From: Seminavis robusta
Taxonomy: Eukaryota; Bacillariophyta; Bacillariophyceae; Naviculales; Naviculaceae
Direction: 5' to 3'
Length of the DNA: 42,601 nucleotides
NCBI GenBank assembly: GCA_903772945.1
Contig: CAICTM010000923.1
Span: 1-42,601 of the forward strand
A program made the position numbers and the translations under genes. The number at the start of each line of letters is the position of its first letter. Positions within the stretch are counted from its first letter, which is position 1. Below the pieces are notes generated by a model. It saw nothing but the letters and a program-made list of their open reading frames with translations, made no database searches and was not told the DNA's origin. This document shows, piece by piece, positions 22,652 to 32,043 of this stretch.

Positions 22652-23841
22652 ATGAACGATCGATTGGGAGACCTAGGCGCTTTTGCAGGCGATGAAGATG
22701 ATGACGATGCTCAGTTCGATGATGAAGCTGGAGGCGACATAGAGATGCAAAAGCCACAGCAGCCAAATTACATGGATCATTTTTTCAGTGAAGTGGACAA
22801 AATCAAGGAAGATATCGAGCATGTTAAGAAAGCCACGAGAAAGATTGGTGATATCAATGAAGAGGCTCTACAGGCGACTACCACAGATAAAGAAAACGAA
22901 CTGAGTAGCAAGCTGAAGCCTCTGATTGACGGTACCAATAACAGAGCGAAACGCACCAAAACCATGCTGGGCCTCTTGAAAGAGGACACCAAGAAGTTGG
23001 ATTCAGAGGGTAAAATCAATTCTAGCGATTTGCGGTGAGCTGAGTCTTGAGAGATGACGTTGTTTGCTAGGATGCTTTGATGCCTGCTTTCTGATTTTGG
23101 ATTGTTTGTGCCATCCATTGCTTTGTAAAAGTGTTCGAGACAATCTCTGCAACACGCTCACCAGGAAGTTCATTGATGAGATGAAAGCGTATCAAAATGC
23201 CCAACAAAAGTATAAAACTGATATCAAGAAGAAAGTGGCTCGGCAGGTGCAAATCGTCAAACCAGATGCCACTGATGAGGATATTGATGCTGTGATGAGG
23301 AGTGAGGGCGGCCGAGACGCGCTATATCGTGAGCAGATTCTTGCTGGTGGAGTAAACGACCAGATCAAGTAAGTTTCGTCATGCTTTTGCAACTGTTGTC
23401 AACGACACAGTCCTTTGTGTTTTCTGTTTCATGCATATTCTCTGACATTCTTTTTTCTAAAGGACAACATATGCCAAAGTTGCTGGAAAGTATCAAGATG
23501 TTCTTACACTGGAATCCAGCGTGGCAGAGCTGCATCAGATGTTTCTGGATTTTGCATTGCTCACGGAGCAACAGGGAGAACTTCTGGATCAGATTGAATT
23601 CCAAGTCAAACAGGCTGGTGATTATGTAGAAGATGCGAATGTGGATGTTTATGAATCCATCCAATACCAAAGCAGCATTCGGAAGAAGCAATGGTAAGTT
23701 TGACGAGTGCTTGACATATGAGTGTTCCATGGCTATGTGTTGGAGGGCTCAAACAAACTTTTGTGCTCTCGTAGCTGGATAATGGCCATTGTTATTGTCT
23801 GTATTATTGTACTCCTTTTCGCAACTGGTATCATTCCGTAG
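22652..23841 (+). CDS. Qa-SNARE syntaxin (plasma-membrane syntaxin 1/SYP1-like)
   Basis: A tail-anchored Qa-SNARE drives vesicle fusion by forming a four-helix bundle with R-, Qb- and Qc-SNAREs. Four exons (22652-23034, 23132-23368, 23463-23693, 23775-23841; introns 97, 94 and 81 nt) give 305 aa. The N-terminus is acidic (DEDDDDAQFDDEAGG), followed by the three-helix Habc domain, including VRDNLCNTLTRKFIDEMK and YKTDIKKKVARQVQIVKPDA, a syntaxin signature. The SNARE motif spans about 208-283 (SVAELHQMFLDFALLTEQQG, with the zero-layer glutamine at Q244). The last 22 residues are a transmembrane anchor (WIMAIVIVCIIVLLFATGII) with almost no lumenal tail. The GTG upstream of the chosen ATG is not needed. 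All exon junctions are phase-consistent (CG|T, AA|G, TG|C). Confidence 0.93.
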
Positions 23842-24808
23842 GCCTCTTTCTTCAACATCAAATGAGAGTTATCGTCTAATCAATTTTAAAACTCCTGCAA
23901 TTCCTCCACTACGGTAGAATGCATGTCATTTTTGTCTTTCACTTCTTCTCTCAAGTGTGCTTTGGCTCTGGTTGATTTCGAGCATCACACTCTTTATTTG
24001 GCTTCGATGTATCCCTGTAGGATAGAGATAGGGGAGAGATTTCGCCGCCACGGCTGAGGCACACCCTGTCGAGATGCAACATCAACAGTGAGCCAAAATG
24101 GTGCTCGTTGCTCACAATAGCCTGGTGGTGGCACCCGTTTTGTGCATTGGTGTAGCAATGCGTTTTTCCTGCACGCCACGGATCGTTGCTCGACTCAACT
24201 CGACCCGGACCGCGTGCATTGCCACGAATGCTGCGGTCGTCGCATTGGAAGCCAACTAGCTAGAGTGGTACCTAGCTAGCTAGCTAGGAGACGGTTAAAA
24301 TTGGATTAATCATTTTTCTGCCATTCCAAGTTTAAAAGTGGTCTACTCTACTAGCTAGCTAGTAGCTAGCTACAGTCCGCTGAAGCTGACTAAAGCTCTA
24401 GCTAGCTAGTCTAGTTTACTCGCCCGTCGCAAGATGGTAGTAAATGCCGTGAGAGTGTGGGGAGCAAAAAAGGGGGAGGCAGACTCAATTCATACGTTAA
24501 ACCTTGTGATCACTACGACATCCGGTCACACTGGTCTTCATTATCTTCCGTCATCCTAGTGTTATATCCGATTAAGTTTTCCTTGTTTAAAGCATTATCT
24601 AAGGGGGTATACCAACGGTCGCAAATCGGCCCCCTTTTCCTCAACAAAATTTTTATTTCAGCCATTCTTCACCTCCACAATCCACAATCCCCACCAACCA
24701 CTCAACTCCACCAGGGGTCACCCACAGGCTCCCCAACCCATACATTAGAGCGTCAAGGACGACGACCACCCTATAGAGCAGGGATAATCAATCCACCGGA
24801 GCGGAGCA
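23842..24808. promoter_or_regulatory. Intergenic region with CTAG runs, upstream of the TBL1-like gene
   Basis: This 967-bp gap carries no convincing gene. It has three clusters of tandem CTAG: 24255-24288, 24349-24374 and 24395-24414. The first two are separated by an AT-rich spacer. CTCGACTCAACTCGACC is near 24190. The pyrimidine-rich part 24650-24808 is probably 5' untranslated leader of the next gene. A frame covering 24457-24966 on the plus strand was judged spurious. Confidence 0.5.
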
Positions 24809-27704
24809 ATGTCGAGCTCGGTCCACAATTCCAAATCTGCTGGTGCCGGCGACTTAAACAACAGCACCAACGACGATGGCAACAACAGCAGCAGCAACAA
24901 CAACAAGGAGAGAGGTGGGGATGGCGAGTCTTCATCATCAGTTGGGATGAGCCTCACAAGCGATGAGGTCAACTATCTTGTGTTTCGGTAGGATCCAATA
25001 GTGTGATACGGTGTTTGTCTATTGAGTGTGTGGTTACCCAGAGGCCTCGTTATCTTTGGTGATTGCTCACTTTTCAATGTTCGTCCATCTCTACAATCGT
25101 TCCCTTGCCGCACCGATTCTCTGGATTGCTGTCTCTGCTCCTTCGCTCGCCTTTCTCGTCTCTTTATCTAGGTACTTGCAAGAATCGGGGTTCGTCCATT
25201 CTGCGTTCACGTTCGTCTACGAAAGCATGTTGGGGAAAACAAACATCCGCAATGGCGATCGCTCAATACCGCCCGGTGCTCTCATTAGTTTTCTCCAAAA
25301 GGGGCTACAGTATGTTGGAATTGAGGAGAATCTTCGAAAGGAGAGCAAGAAGAGTCAAAAGAGTAACAAGACCGAAGTGGGGCCAGGAGATGAGACAGAC
25401 TTCTCCCTGTTATCACCGCCAGTTGTCGCCGCACTGACTCGCACCGACCCACCCATACATCTGACACTCCCTCCTGCCGCTGCTGCTGCGGCGGTCAAGT
25501 CGAGACTAGAAACAGTGGCGAAGCTGCAGGCAACAAGGATGATACGTGAACGGGCAGAAACGGCGTCAGCACCATCAGATCGCCCGTCTTTGGGCTCGAG
25601 TGGATCAGCACGAGCCGAAAAGGAATTGGTACCGCAACAGCAACAACAACAACAATCTCTCGAACAACAATCACATACTGGAACAAAATCTACTTCAACT
25701 GACTCTGAGGGAGCTAATACAGCACGATCAGCAGCACATTTGGATTCACAGCCACAATCATCACCACAGGAGGAGAAACAACAGCAACAGAACTCGGATT
25801 CAGGTAAGGCCGCCGTGCAATCATCAGCAAGTCAATTACAAGAAGAGCAGCAAAGATCACAGGAACAGCAACAACAACCGCATCCTTCAGACGACACCCG
25901 ATCAGAAAGTCCTCGTAATGATCCTGCAGATACGGCAGGATTGCCAGAACTCTCTGGTTCATCAATCGCATCCAACAATGCCGCTAAGCGAGGCAATGGC
26001 GATAAACGAACTCTCAAGAAAAACAAACCGAGTAAGAAGATACAGCAGCAAGCTCTCTCCGCTGCTGGCAACAAAGTGCTTCACATGGAATCGCCAACTC
26101 CAGGATTCGCAACGTTTGAAGAGGCGGTCGCGCAATTGGAGGCCAAGAATGCATCATCCGCTCCTCAACCAATGGATATAGAAGTCAGCAATAACAGCAA
26201 CAACTCTCGAAGCCTGACAGATGCCGAATCTTCAATGTCCTCCTCACGGCCACAAGCAGACTCGACAAAACTTACTTCTGAAATTGGCCTCAATGGCCAG
26301 CGTCCGTATCCGCGCAACGGTTCCAGAACAAGTGTGCCGTCAATGCCGGGAAACGGAAACTTAGCCTTAATGCCGTCAGACGGACTCATGTCTCACCCAC
26401 CAAAGAAACCCCAACAAGAAGATCTTGATCAAACAATGTCTGAATCAGAAACTCTCGCACAACCTCCTCAAGAGAACAGAAGTACAAGTGAAAGAGACGT
26501 AGAGCAGGAAGACCAATTAACAAATGCATCCAATGACGAAATTCTGGAACTACGAATGCACTCCTCCGAAGTATTCATGTGTGCCTGGAATCCAGTCTTC
26601 ACAAATTTCATCGCAACAGGGAGCGGAGATGCATCGGCTAGAATATGGCAAATGGGCGGAGCAGATGCTGCTGCAGGACTCGGTCCAGTCCGGCTTCTCC
26701 CGCACGGGGAAGATCCACGCGACCGAAAGAATAAAGATGTCACAACCCTGGAATGGTCTTCCGATGGAAAGCTGCTGGCCACGGGGAGCTATGACGGGGT
26801 TGCCAGAGTGTGGAGTCGCAGCGGTGCTCTGCTACACACGCTTCGAGGACACAAAGGACCAATCTTCTCGCTGAAGTGGAACAAACGGGGGAACTATCTT
26901 TTATCGGGGAGTTACGACAAGACAACTATTGTATGGGATGTCTCTGGCAACACTGGCTTTGTGGAGCAACAATTCAACGACCACCAGGCGCCAGCTCTTG
27001 ACGTGGATTGGAGAGACGACACAACATTTGCTTCTTGTTCCACGGACAAGACTGTGAATATATGCAAAGTTGGGGTTTCAGCCCCTCTGAAAACGTACTC
27101 GGGGCATACCGACGAAGTCAATGCTGTCAAATGGGATCCTTCGGGGGACCTCCTAGCAAGCTGCTCCGACGACTGTACTGCGAAGGTGTGGGATGTATCA
27201 GGTGATCGTTCTGCCCCTCTCCAGGATTTCAAGAGCCACCGACAAGAGATTTACACTGTCAAATGGTACGTATTTCGTTGACTTGTCGACTCTCAGGGCG
27301 ACTTGACTGCACGTATTTTCTGCTGACTTACGCTTGCTTCGCTTGGCAGGAGTCCTACTGGTCCTGGATCTCAAAATCCTCAGAAGAAATGCATTCTAGC
27401 TACAGCATCATTCGATGGATCAGTTCGACTATGGAATGTACAAGACGGGTCTTGCATTCGAGTGTTCTCTAGACATCGCGACTCGGTCTACTCTGTCGCC
27501 TTCTCGCCGTCTGGAAGTTTTCTCGCTAGTGGCTCTTTGGCTGGTCAAATGTACATCTGGAATGTGGATGAGGGACGACCAGTTAAGAGCTACAAGGGTA
27601 AGGGGGACATTTTTGAAGTTGCCTGGAACAAAGAGGAAACACGGGTTGCTGCCTGCTTTTCGTCGAACATTGTTGCGATTCTAGATTTTAAGATTCGGCC
27701 ATAA
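24809..27704 (+). CDS. TBL1/TBL1XR1 (Ebi, HOS15)-like LisH and WD40 co-repressor subunit
   Basis: Proteins of this family join histone deacetylase co-repressor complexes (SMRT/NCoR-HDAC3 in animals, HOS15 in plants). Three exons (24809-24987, 25172-27265, 27350-27704; introns 184 and 84 nt) encode 875 aa. A LisH dimerisation motif spans the first splice junction (SDEVNYLVFR|YLQESGFVHSAFTF, residues about 50-73), followed by the conserved IPPGALISFLQKGLQYVGIEE. Residues about 519-870 form a WD40 propeller of roughly eight blades (VFMCAWNP...IATGSGD; LLATGSYDGVARVW; YLLSGSYDKTTIVWDV; LLASCSDDCTAKVWDV; ILATASFDGSVRLWNV; FLASGSLAGQMYIWNV). The roughly 400 residues between them are Gln/Ser-rich, with poly-Q tracts, far longer than the linker in animal TBL1. 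Start codon ATG at 24809 gives an Asn/Ser-rich leader. Confidence 0.9.
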
Positions 27705-28330
27705 GCGTGACTTCTTCTACATCCGACATGTATCTATTGTGTATTTCCTGTTTTGCAATGCTCAGTGTCGGCTCCTGCAACATCCTACTCTAGCAAGCTG
27801 CCCGAAAGCCAATGATCTACCTATCAATAGCTACAACCGTAGAGAAAAGGTTAGTCTACGGCACGACGAAGCTGAATATTTATTGTGACTGGGCAGCCAA
27901 AGAGGAGAACAGTAACCCGAGGAGCCTACCGGAACTGGCTAAGCTATAGCGAGCAGCCACGGACTTTTTGCCAATGGCCACATTGGCAGCTGGCATGCAT
28001 CACAGGACCGTACGTACCGTTAGGCATACTATTGCAACGTTGCAACTGCTGGCAGTGGTATCTTTGGTGCAGATGCCATGTTTCTTCTTACAATAGTTAC
28101 ATTAGGTCTTCGATGACCGGGAAGCCGAGAACACAAGATCCATAATATCTTGCTGGGATTAGTTAGATGCATTCAAAGGTGAAGTATCTTGAGCGCTAAC
28201 TCTAATCAAGATAAAAGACATGAAGCCGGTCTTTTCCTCCTGACGCGAGAGAGAGATGCCTCTCTCCTCACAAAAGCTTTGCTTTCTACAGTTCTCAAGA
28301 TCATCAACACAATACCAAATTCATCCGATA
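27705..28330. promoter_or_regulatory. Intergenic region between the TBL1-like and AKR-VHL-like genes
   Basis: About 626 bp with no recognisable gene. It must contain the TBL1-like terminator and the AKR promoter. An alternative in-frame ATG for the next gene lies at 28256. Palindromes such as CCGTACGTACCG (28009-28020) occur, but no clear core promoter element is seen. Confidence 0.4.
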
Positions 28331-29740
28331 ATGAGACGAAGAAGCTTTCTATCCGTGGCTCTTGTAGTATGTGGGCTTGTGCCTGGAATTCAAGAGGTAT
28401 CCTGCCAGTTTTGGTCTCGAGGCGCAAAGGATGTTGAGAAAGGAGACGCTGAAGGCGGCAGCCAAAAAGGCGTGAAAGGCGAGGGTAAACCCAAGTCGAG
28501 CTCGCGAGATCATCCCGAGGTCAAACTTTCCAATGGCAACATGATGCCACTTGTTGGCTTGGGGGTAGGAAACTTACAGCATTATATGGTGCCACTCATG
28601 GTAGCAGGTGCAATACAGGACGACAAGAAAACTCGACTATTCGACACATCACATATTAGTGACAATGAGCACTTGGTAGCAGAGGGTATCAACCAAGGCA
28701 TCGAAAGGGTATTAGGCCAAGACCGAATAGTGACAATACATGTTGTCACTAAGGTCTGGTATACCTATTTAGGATATGAACGAACAAAAATCTCAATCCG
28801 AGAATCCTTCGAAAGTCTGAAGGAAGCCATGGATAATCCTCGAGTTGACGTGAAAGTCCACATTCTGTTGCACTGGCCTCGATGTTACGAGAATATATCT
28901 TGGATGAGCTGCTCAGAAGATGAAACTCGAATGCCAGATCATGTCCGAAGTGCAGGACCTCCCCCTCATGAAGACAAGGACAACGCATGGAAAGGGAGCT
29001 GGAAAGCATTGGAAGAAGCATATCTTTCAGATGAATATTCCATCGAGAGCATTGGTGTCGCCAATTTTCACTTGAAAGACATGAAGGAAATCAAGGAATC
29101 TGCGACAGTGCAACCTCACATATTGCAGATCAATGTTTGGTCACTTCTCTACGATCCCCTGCTGATGGACTACTGCCACAAACACGGGGTTCATGTCCAG
29201 GTTTATAACGTCCTCAATGGAATTCTCACAGATCCAGAAAGGGCTCCCAATGCATATCATCATTTGCAAAAAATAGCATCTGACTTTTCAGAGGAAAACA
29301 TCGAAGAAATCACCCCTGCTCAAGTTGTGCTGGCCTGGCTGGTGCAGCATGGGGTTTCCATCGTCCCACGAACGTCACGCCTCAGTCGATTGCAAGAAAA
29401 TTCAGCACTAGCTCTTTCATCTGTCCCGGCACTTTCAGATTCACAAGTAGAACTTGTGGCTCATTCAGTGGAAGCCTTTTTGAGTGGAGATGATCTGGAA
29501 GAAGATATCCACGTCAAAGTGACGTTTCACGCCACAACAAAAGACACCTTTTTGTACTGGAATCGACATGATGGTGGGGAAGTCAGGGTTGCATTCATCA
29601 AACAGGGAGAAAGCTTCAATGAGATGACATACCCAAATCATAGTTTCAGACTGTATGATGCTCGAAACAAGGACCACTTTATAGAATACAGGGTTGCTGC
29701 CAAATTTGGAGAGCACGAACATGTGCATGCCGAGCTGTAA
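28331..29740 (+). CDS. Aldo-keto reductase-like protein with signal peptide and C-terminal VHL-like beta domain
   Basis: A single 469-aa exon. The N-terminus (MRRRSFLSVALVVCGLVPGI, then QEVSC|QF) is a classic signal peptide when the ATG at 28331 is used; an upstream in-frame ATG at 28256 adds 25 residues and hides it. Residues about 60-385 resemble an aldo-keto reductase barrel: LSNGNMMPLVGLGVG, RLFDTSHISDNE, VVTKVWYTYLG, HILLHWP, SIGVANFHLKDM, PAQVVLAWLVQHGVSIVPRT. Of the catalytic tetrad, Asp105, Lys141 and His181 are in place but the tyrosine position is Ser110. The phosphate-binding IPKS is VPRT. Residues about 392-469 (FLYWNRHDGGEVRVAFIKQG, NEMTYPNHSFRLYD) fit the beta domain of von Hippel-Lindau proteins, which in animals binds hydroxyproline. 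NADPH-dependent carbonyl reduction is therefore doubtful. Barrel assignment is firm; the VHL-like call is a motif reading. Confidence 0.8.
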   Translation: MRRRSFLSVALVVCGLVPGIQEVSCQFWSRGAKDVEKGDAEGGSQKGVKGEGKPKSSSRDHPEVKLSNGNMMPLVGLGVGNLQHYMVPLMVAGAIQDDKKTRLFDTSHISDNEHLVAEGINQGIERVLGQDRIVTIHVVTKVWYTYLGYERTKISIRESFESLKEAMDNPRVDVKVHILLHWPRCYENISWMSCSEDETRMPDHVRSAGPPPHEDKDNAWKGSWKALEEAYLSDEYSIESIGVANFHLKDMKEIKESATVQPHILQINVWSLLYDPLLMDYCHKHGVHVQVYNVLNGILTDPERAPNAYHHLQKIASDFSEENIEEITPAQVVLAWLVQHGVSIVPRTSRLSRLQENSALALSSVPALSDSQVELVAHSVEAFLSGDDLEEDIHVKVTFHATTKDTFLYWNRHDGGEVRVAFIKQGESFNEMTYPNHSFRLYDARNKDHFIEYRVAAKFGEHEHVHAEL

Positions 29741-30672
29741 AGCCAAAAATTATAAACTAAGTAAAATTACAAGTGTGTATACTACTACACTTGAAGGAAG
29801 TTCTCCGTCCTCCTTTGTGCCGAAATGGTCCTTGCCAGTCCCTCAAAGCTTGCTTCCAAAACCGGGGATCCCAATCCAAGGTACAGACTGATGGAATCCT
29901 TGAATCATACCGGCACCGTCGCTTCAGACTCTAGAGGATGCTAGAAAAAGGGACCACAATTCCAAAGAATTCAGGGGTGCTGTCAAACTTGGAGAGCTCA
30001 AGCATTTGCTCGCCCAGCTGAGAAACCACAAACATAAAACTAAGTCTAATTACAAGAGTTTATACAAATACGCTTGCACGGTGTTCTCCGCCGACATCTT
30101 TTAAGCTTGTCTGCGCCTCACTACAACCAGCTCTATGACCAGAGGTGGCCACGACATTTGGTGTTGGGTACCTGCCAACCTTTTTGCATACCTACACAGG
30201 TCAGAGACTGGCTGGGTGCACTGTGTGGTGACCTCTAGTTAGCTAGTTGGTGAGCCTGTTCCGCCTTACCTCGAACTACGCTCGGTACTCAGTGAAAGGA
30301 TGCATGCCAGAAATCTCAATGGCCTTCTTGCCAGGTGGGTACAGTATCGATAGTCAAAGTCAAATGCCACCAGTGAGCTTTTTCTGCGTATTATTTGAGC
30401 TCTGTTTTGCTGCCATGTTGCAGCTTCAGCTTCTTGAACCAAAAAGGCGAGCAACGGGCAGGTGGTTCCAACCTTTGTGCATCTAGACCTGAAGCATTTT
30501 AACAGCTCTGATAGCTTTTGTAGTTTTCAATGGAAAGGTGGGGGGTGACATCTTGCGAAGGTGGCAGAGTGGTTTAGATTTTAGTACAGCGGTAACCCAC
30601 ACTGCAAAAATTTCTTGTTTCACCTCGTGCACCTCTACAGGCTCAATTTCCTCGATCTGACGACCTTCGACC
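29741..30672. other. Intergenic region with a decayed duplicate of the preceding gene's 3' end; RACK1 promoter side
   Basis: About 930 bp. Bases 29947-30093 are a diverged direct copy of 29668-29815, covering the last ~24 codons and 3' flank of the AKR-VHL-like gene (see the repeat entry). The remainder has no gene; the frame at 30247-30486 lacks any recognisable domain. The last ~150 bp before 30673 are pyrimidine-rich (CTCGTGCACCTCTACAGG, TTCCTCGATC), as is common in leaders of ribosomal and translation genes. Confidence 0.5.
29947..30093 (+). pseudogene. Diverged duplicate of the AKR-VHL-like gene 3' end
   Basis: The order of matching blocks with 29668-29815 is GGACCAC, ATAGAAT/AAGAATTCAGGG, TGCTGYCAAAYTTGGAGAGC, then past the stop codon AAACTAAGT, AATTACAAG and GTTCTCCG. 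Substitutions and small gaps run throughout, and the stop codon of the gene is not kept in frame, so this is a relic. No promoter-proximal part of the gene is repeated, so only the 3' end was duplicated or survived. Confidence 0.65.
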
Positions 30673-31724
30673 ATGACAACCATCTCTGAAACTCTCGCGC
30701 TTCGTGGAACCTTGAAAGGCCACGGTGACTGGGTCACCTCCCTAGCCACAACTCCCGAAGACCCCAATCTCCTCCTTTCTTCTTCGAGAGACAAATCTGT
30801 GATTGTCTGGAGTTTGACTCACTCCAGTACAGGAGATGACGACTCCTATGGATATGCTCGTCGCGGACTCAGGGGACACTCCCATTTCGTTTCCGACGTT
30901 GTGATCTCCTCTGATGGAGCTTTTGCTCTGTCTGCGAGTTGGGACTCTGAGCTTCGTCTTTGGGACATCAACAGTGTGAGTGTCTTAAAGAGTTTTCGTT
31001 TTCCAATGTTGTCATAAAGTACGAGTATACTGATTGTCACCACTCCTTTTTTTAAATACAGGGCAAAACCACCCGTCGTTTTGTTGGCCATGAAAAGGAT
31101 GTGCTTTCTGTTGCCTTTTCCGTCGACAACCGTCAGATTGTCTCGGGATCCCGTGACGCCACCATTCGTCTTTGGAACACTCTGGGAGAGTGCAAGTACA
31201 CTATCAGTGGTGACTCTGAAGGACACTCTGAATGGGTATCTTGCGTTCGTTTCTCTCCTTCCCAATCTGTTCCTCTGATTGTTTCTTGCGGATGGGATCG
31301 TTTGGTCAAGGTCTTCAACTTGTCCAATTGCAAGCTCCGCAATGATCTTGTTGGACATACTGGATACCTCAACACTGTGTGCGTGTCTCCTGATGGTTCC
31401 TTGGCTGCCAGTGGTGGAAAGGACAACACTGCAATGTTGTGGGATTTGAACGAAGGAAAGCGTCTTTACTCTTTGGATGCCGGCGAGATTATCAATGGTT
31501 TGTGCTTCTCTCCCAACCGCTACTGGCTTTGTGCTGCTACCGATGATTCCATCAAGATCTGGGATCTTGAGTCCAAGATTGTGGTTGACACCCTTCGCCC
31601 CGAGGAATCTGAATCTGGAAAGACTCCCCAGTGCTTGTGCCTCGCTTGGTCTGCTGATGGATCTACTCTCTTCGCTGGTTTCACCGACAATTTGATCCGT
31701 GTGTACGCTGTCACTGCTCTCTAA
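30673..31724 (+). CDS. RACK1: RACK1, receptor for activated C kinase (40S ribosome-associated Gbeta-like WD40 protein)
   Basis: RACK1 sits on the head of the 40S subunit and links translation to signalling. Two exons (30673-30975 and 31062-31724; intron 86 nt, GTGAGT...ACAG, phase 0) encode 321 aa, the normal family length, folding into seven WD40 blades. The N-terminus is typical ([34 protein letters not shown]), then [87 protein letters not shown] and [12 protein letters not shown]. Codon choice in exon 2 is strongly biased towards C-ending codons for Val, Arg and Asp/Asn compared with neighbours, which fits very high expression. The ATG follows a pyrimidine-rich leader. A TACCGGTA palindrome lies 13 bp after the stop codon. 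Confidence 0.96.
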
Positions 31725-32043
31725 CTTTATAAATAGTACCGGTAGTGTAAAAAAAGGTTATCATACTGATAGATGTTTCGTAGATTTGCTACACTGTACC
31801 GGTATATGGAAGTGGATAGTCGTACCATGGTAATAAGCTTTTTGTGAAGCTTTGCTAGCTAGCAACACATGCATCTCAGGGAAACTACATGTACCGGTAC
31901 CGGTATCAGTAGTCTAGCTAGAAGTTTTTACGGTAAAATTTAACTTTAACCCCATACACTGTAGTTACCTCAACTACCCATCTGAAGCGTTCTCACAGCC
32001 ACCGACACGATACTAGCTAGTACATGTACCGGTAGATAGACGC
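31725..32043. promoter_or_regulatory. Palindrome-rich intergenic region between RACK1 and the Urb2-like gene
   Basis: Five copies of TACCGGTA occur in 319 bp (31737-31744, 31797-31804, the overlapping pair 31892-31899 and 31898-31905, and 32027-32034). The last ends 10 bp before the Urb2-like start codon. CTAG-containing palindromes (GCTAGCTAG at 31854-31862, TCTAGCTAG near 31914, ACTAGCTAGT near 32012) are interleaved. The region therefore contains the RACK1 terminator and the next promoter. Confidence 0.55.

Noticed and set aside
24457..24966. 169-codon plus-strand frame before the TBL1-like gene
   Set aside because: It overlaps the ATG and first exon of the LisH protein in another frame, is Gln-run driven at its end and shows no domain.
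30247..30486. 79-codon frame upstream of RACK1
   Set aside because: No recognisable domain, no splice continuation, and it lies in a decayed intergenic region.
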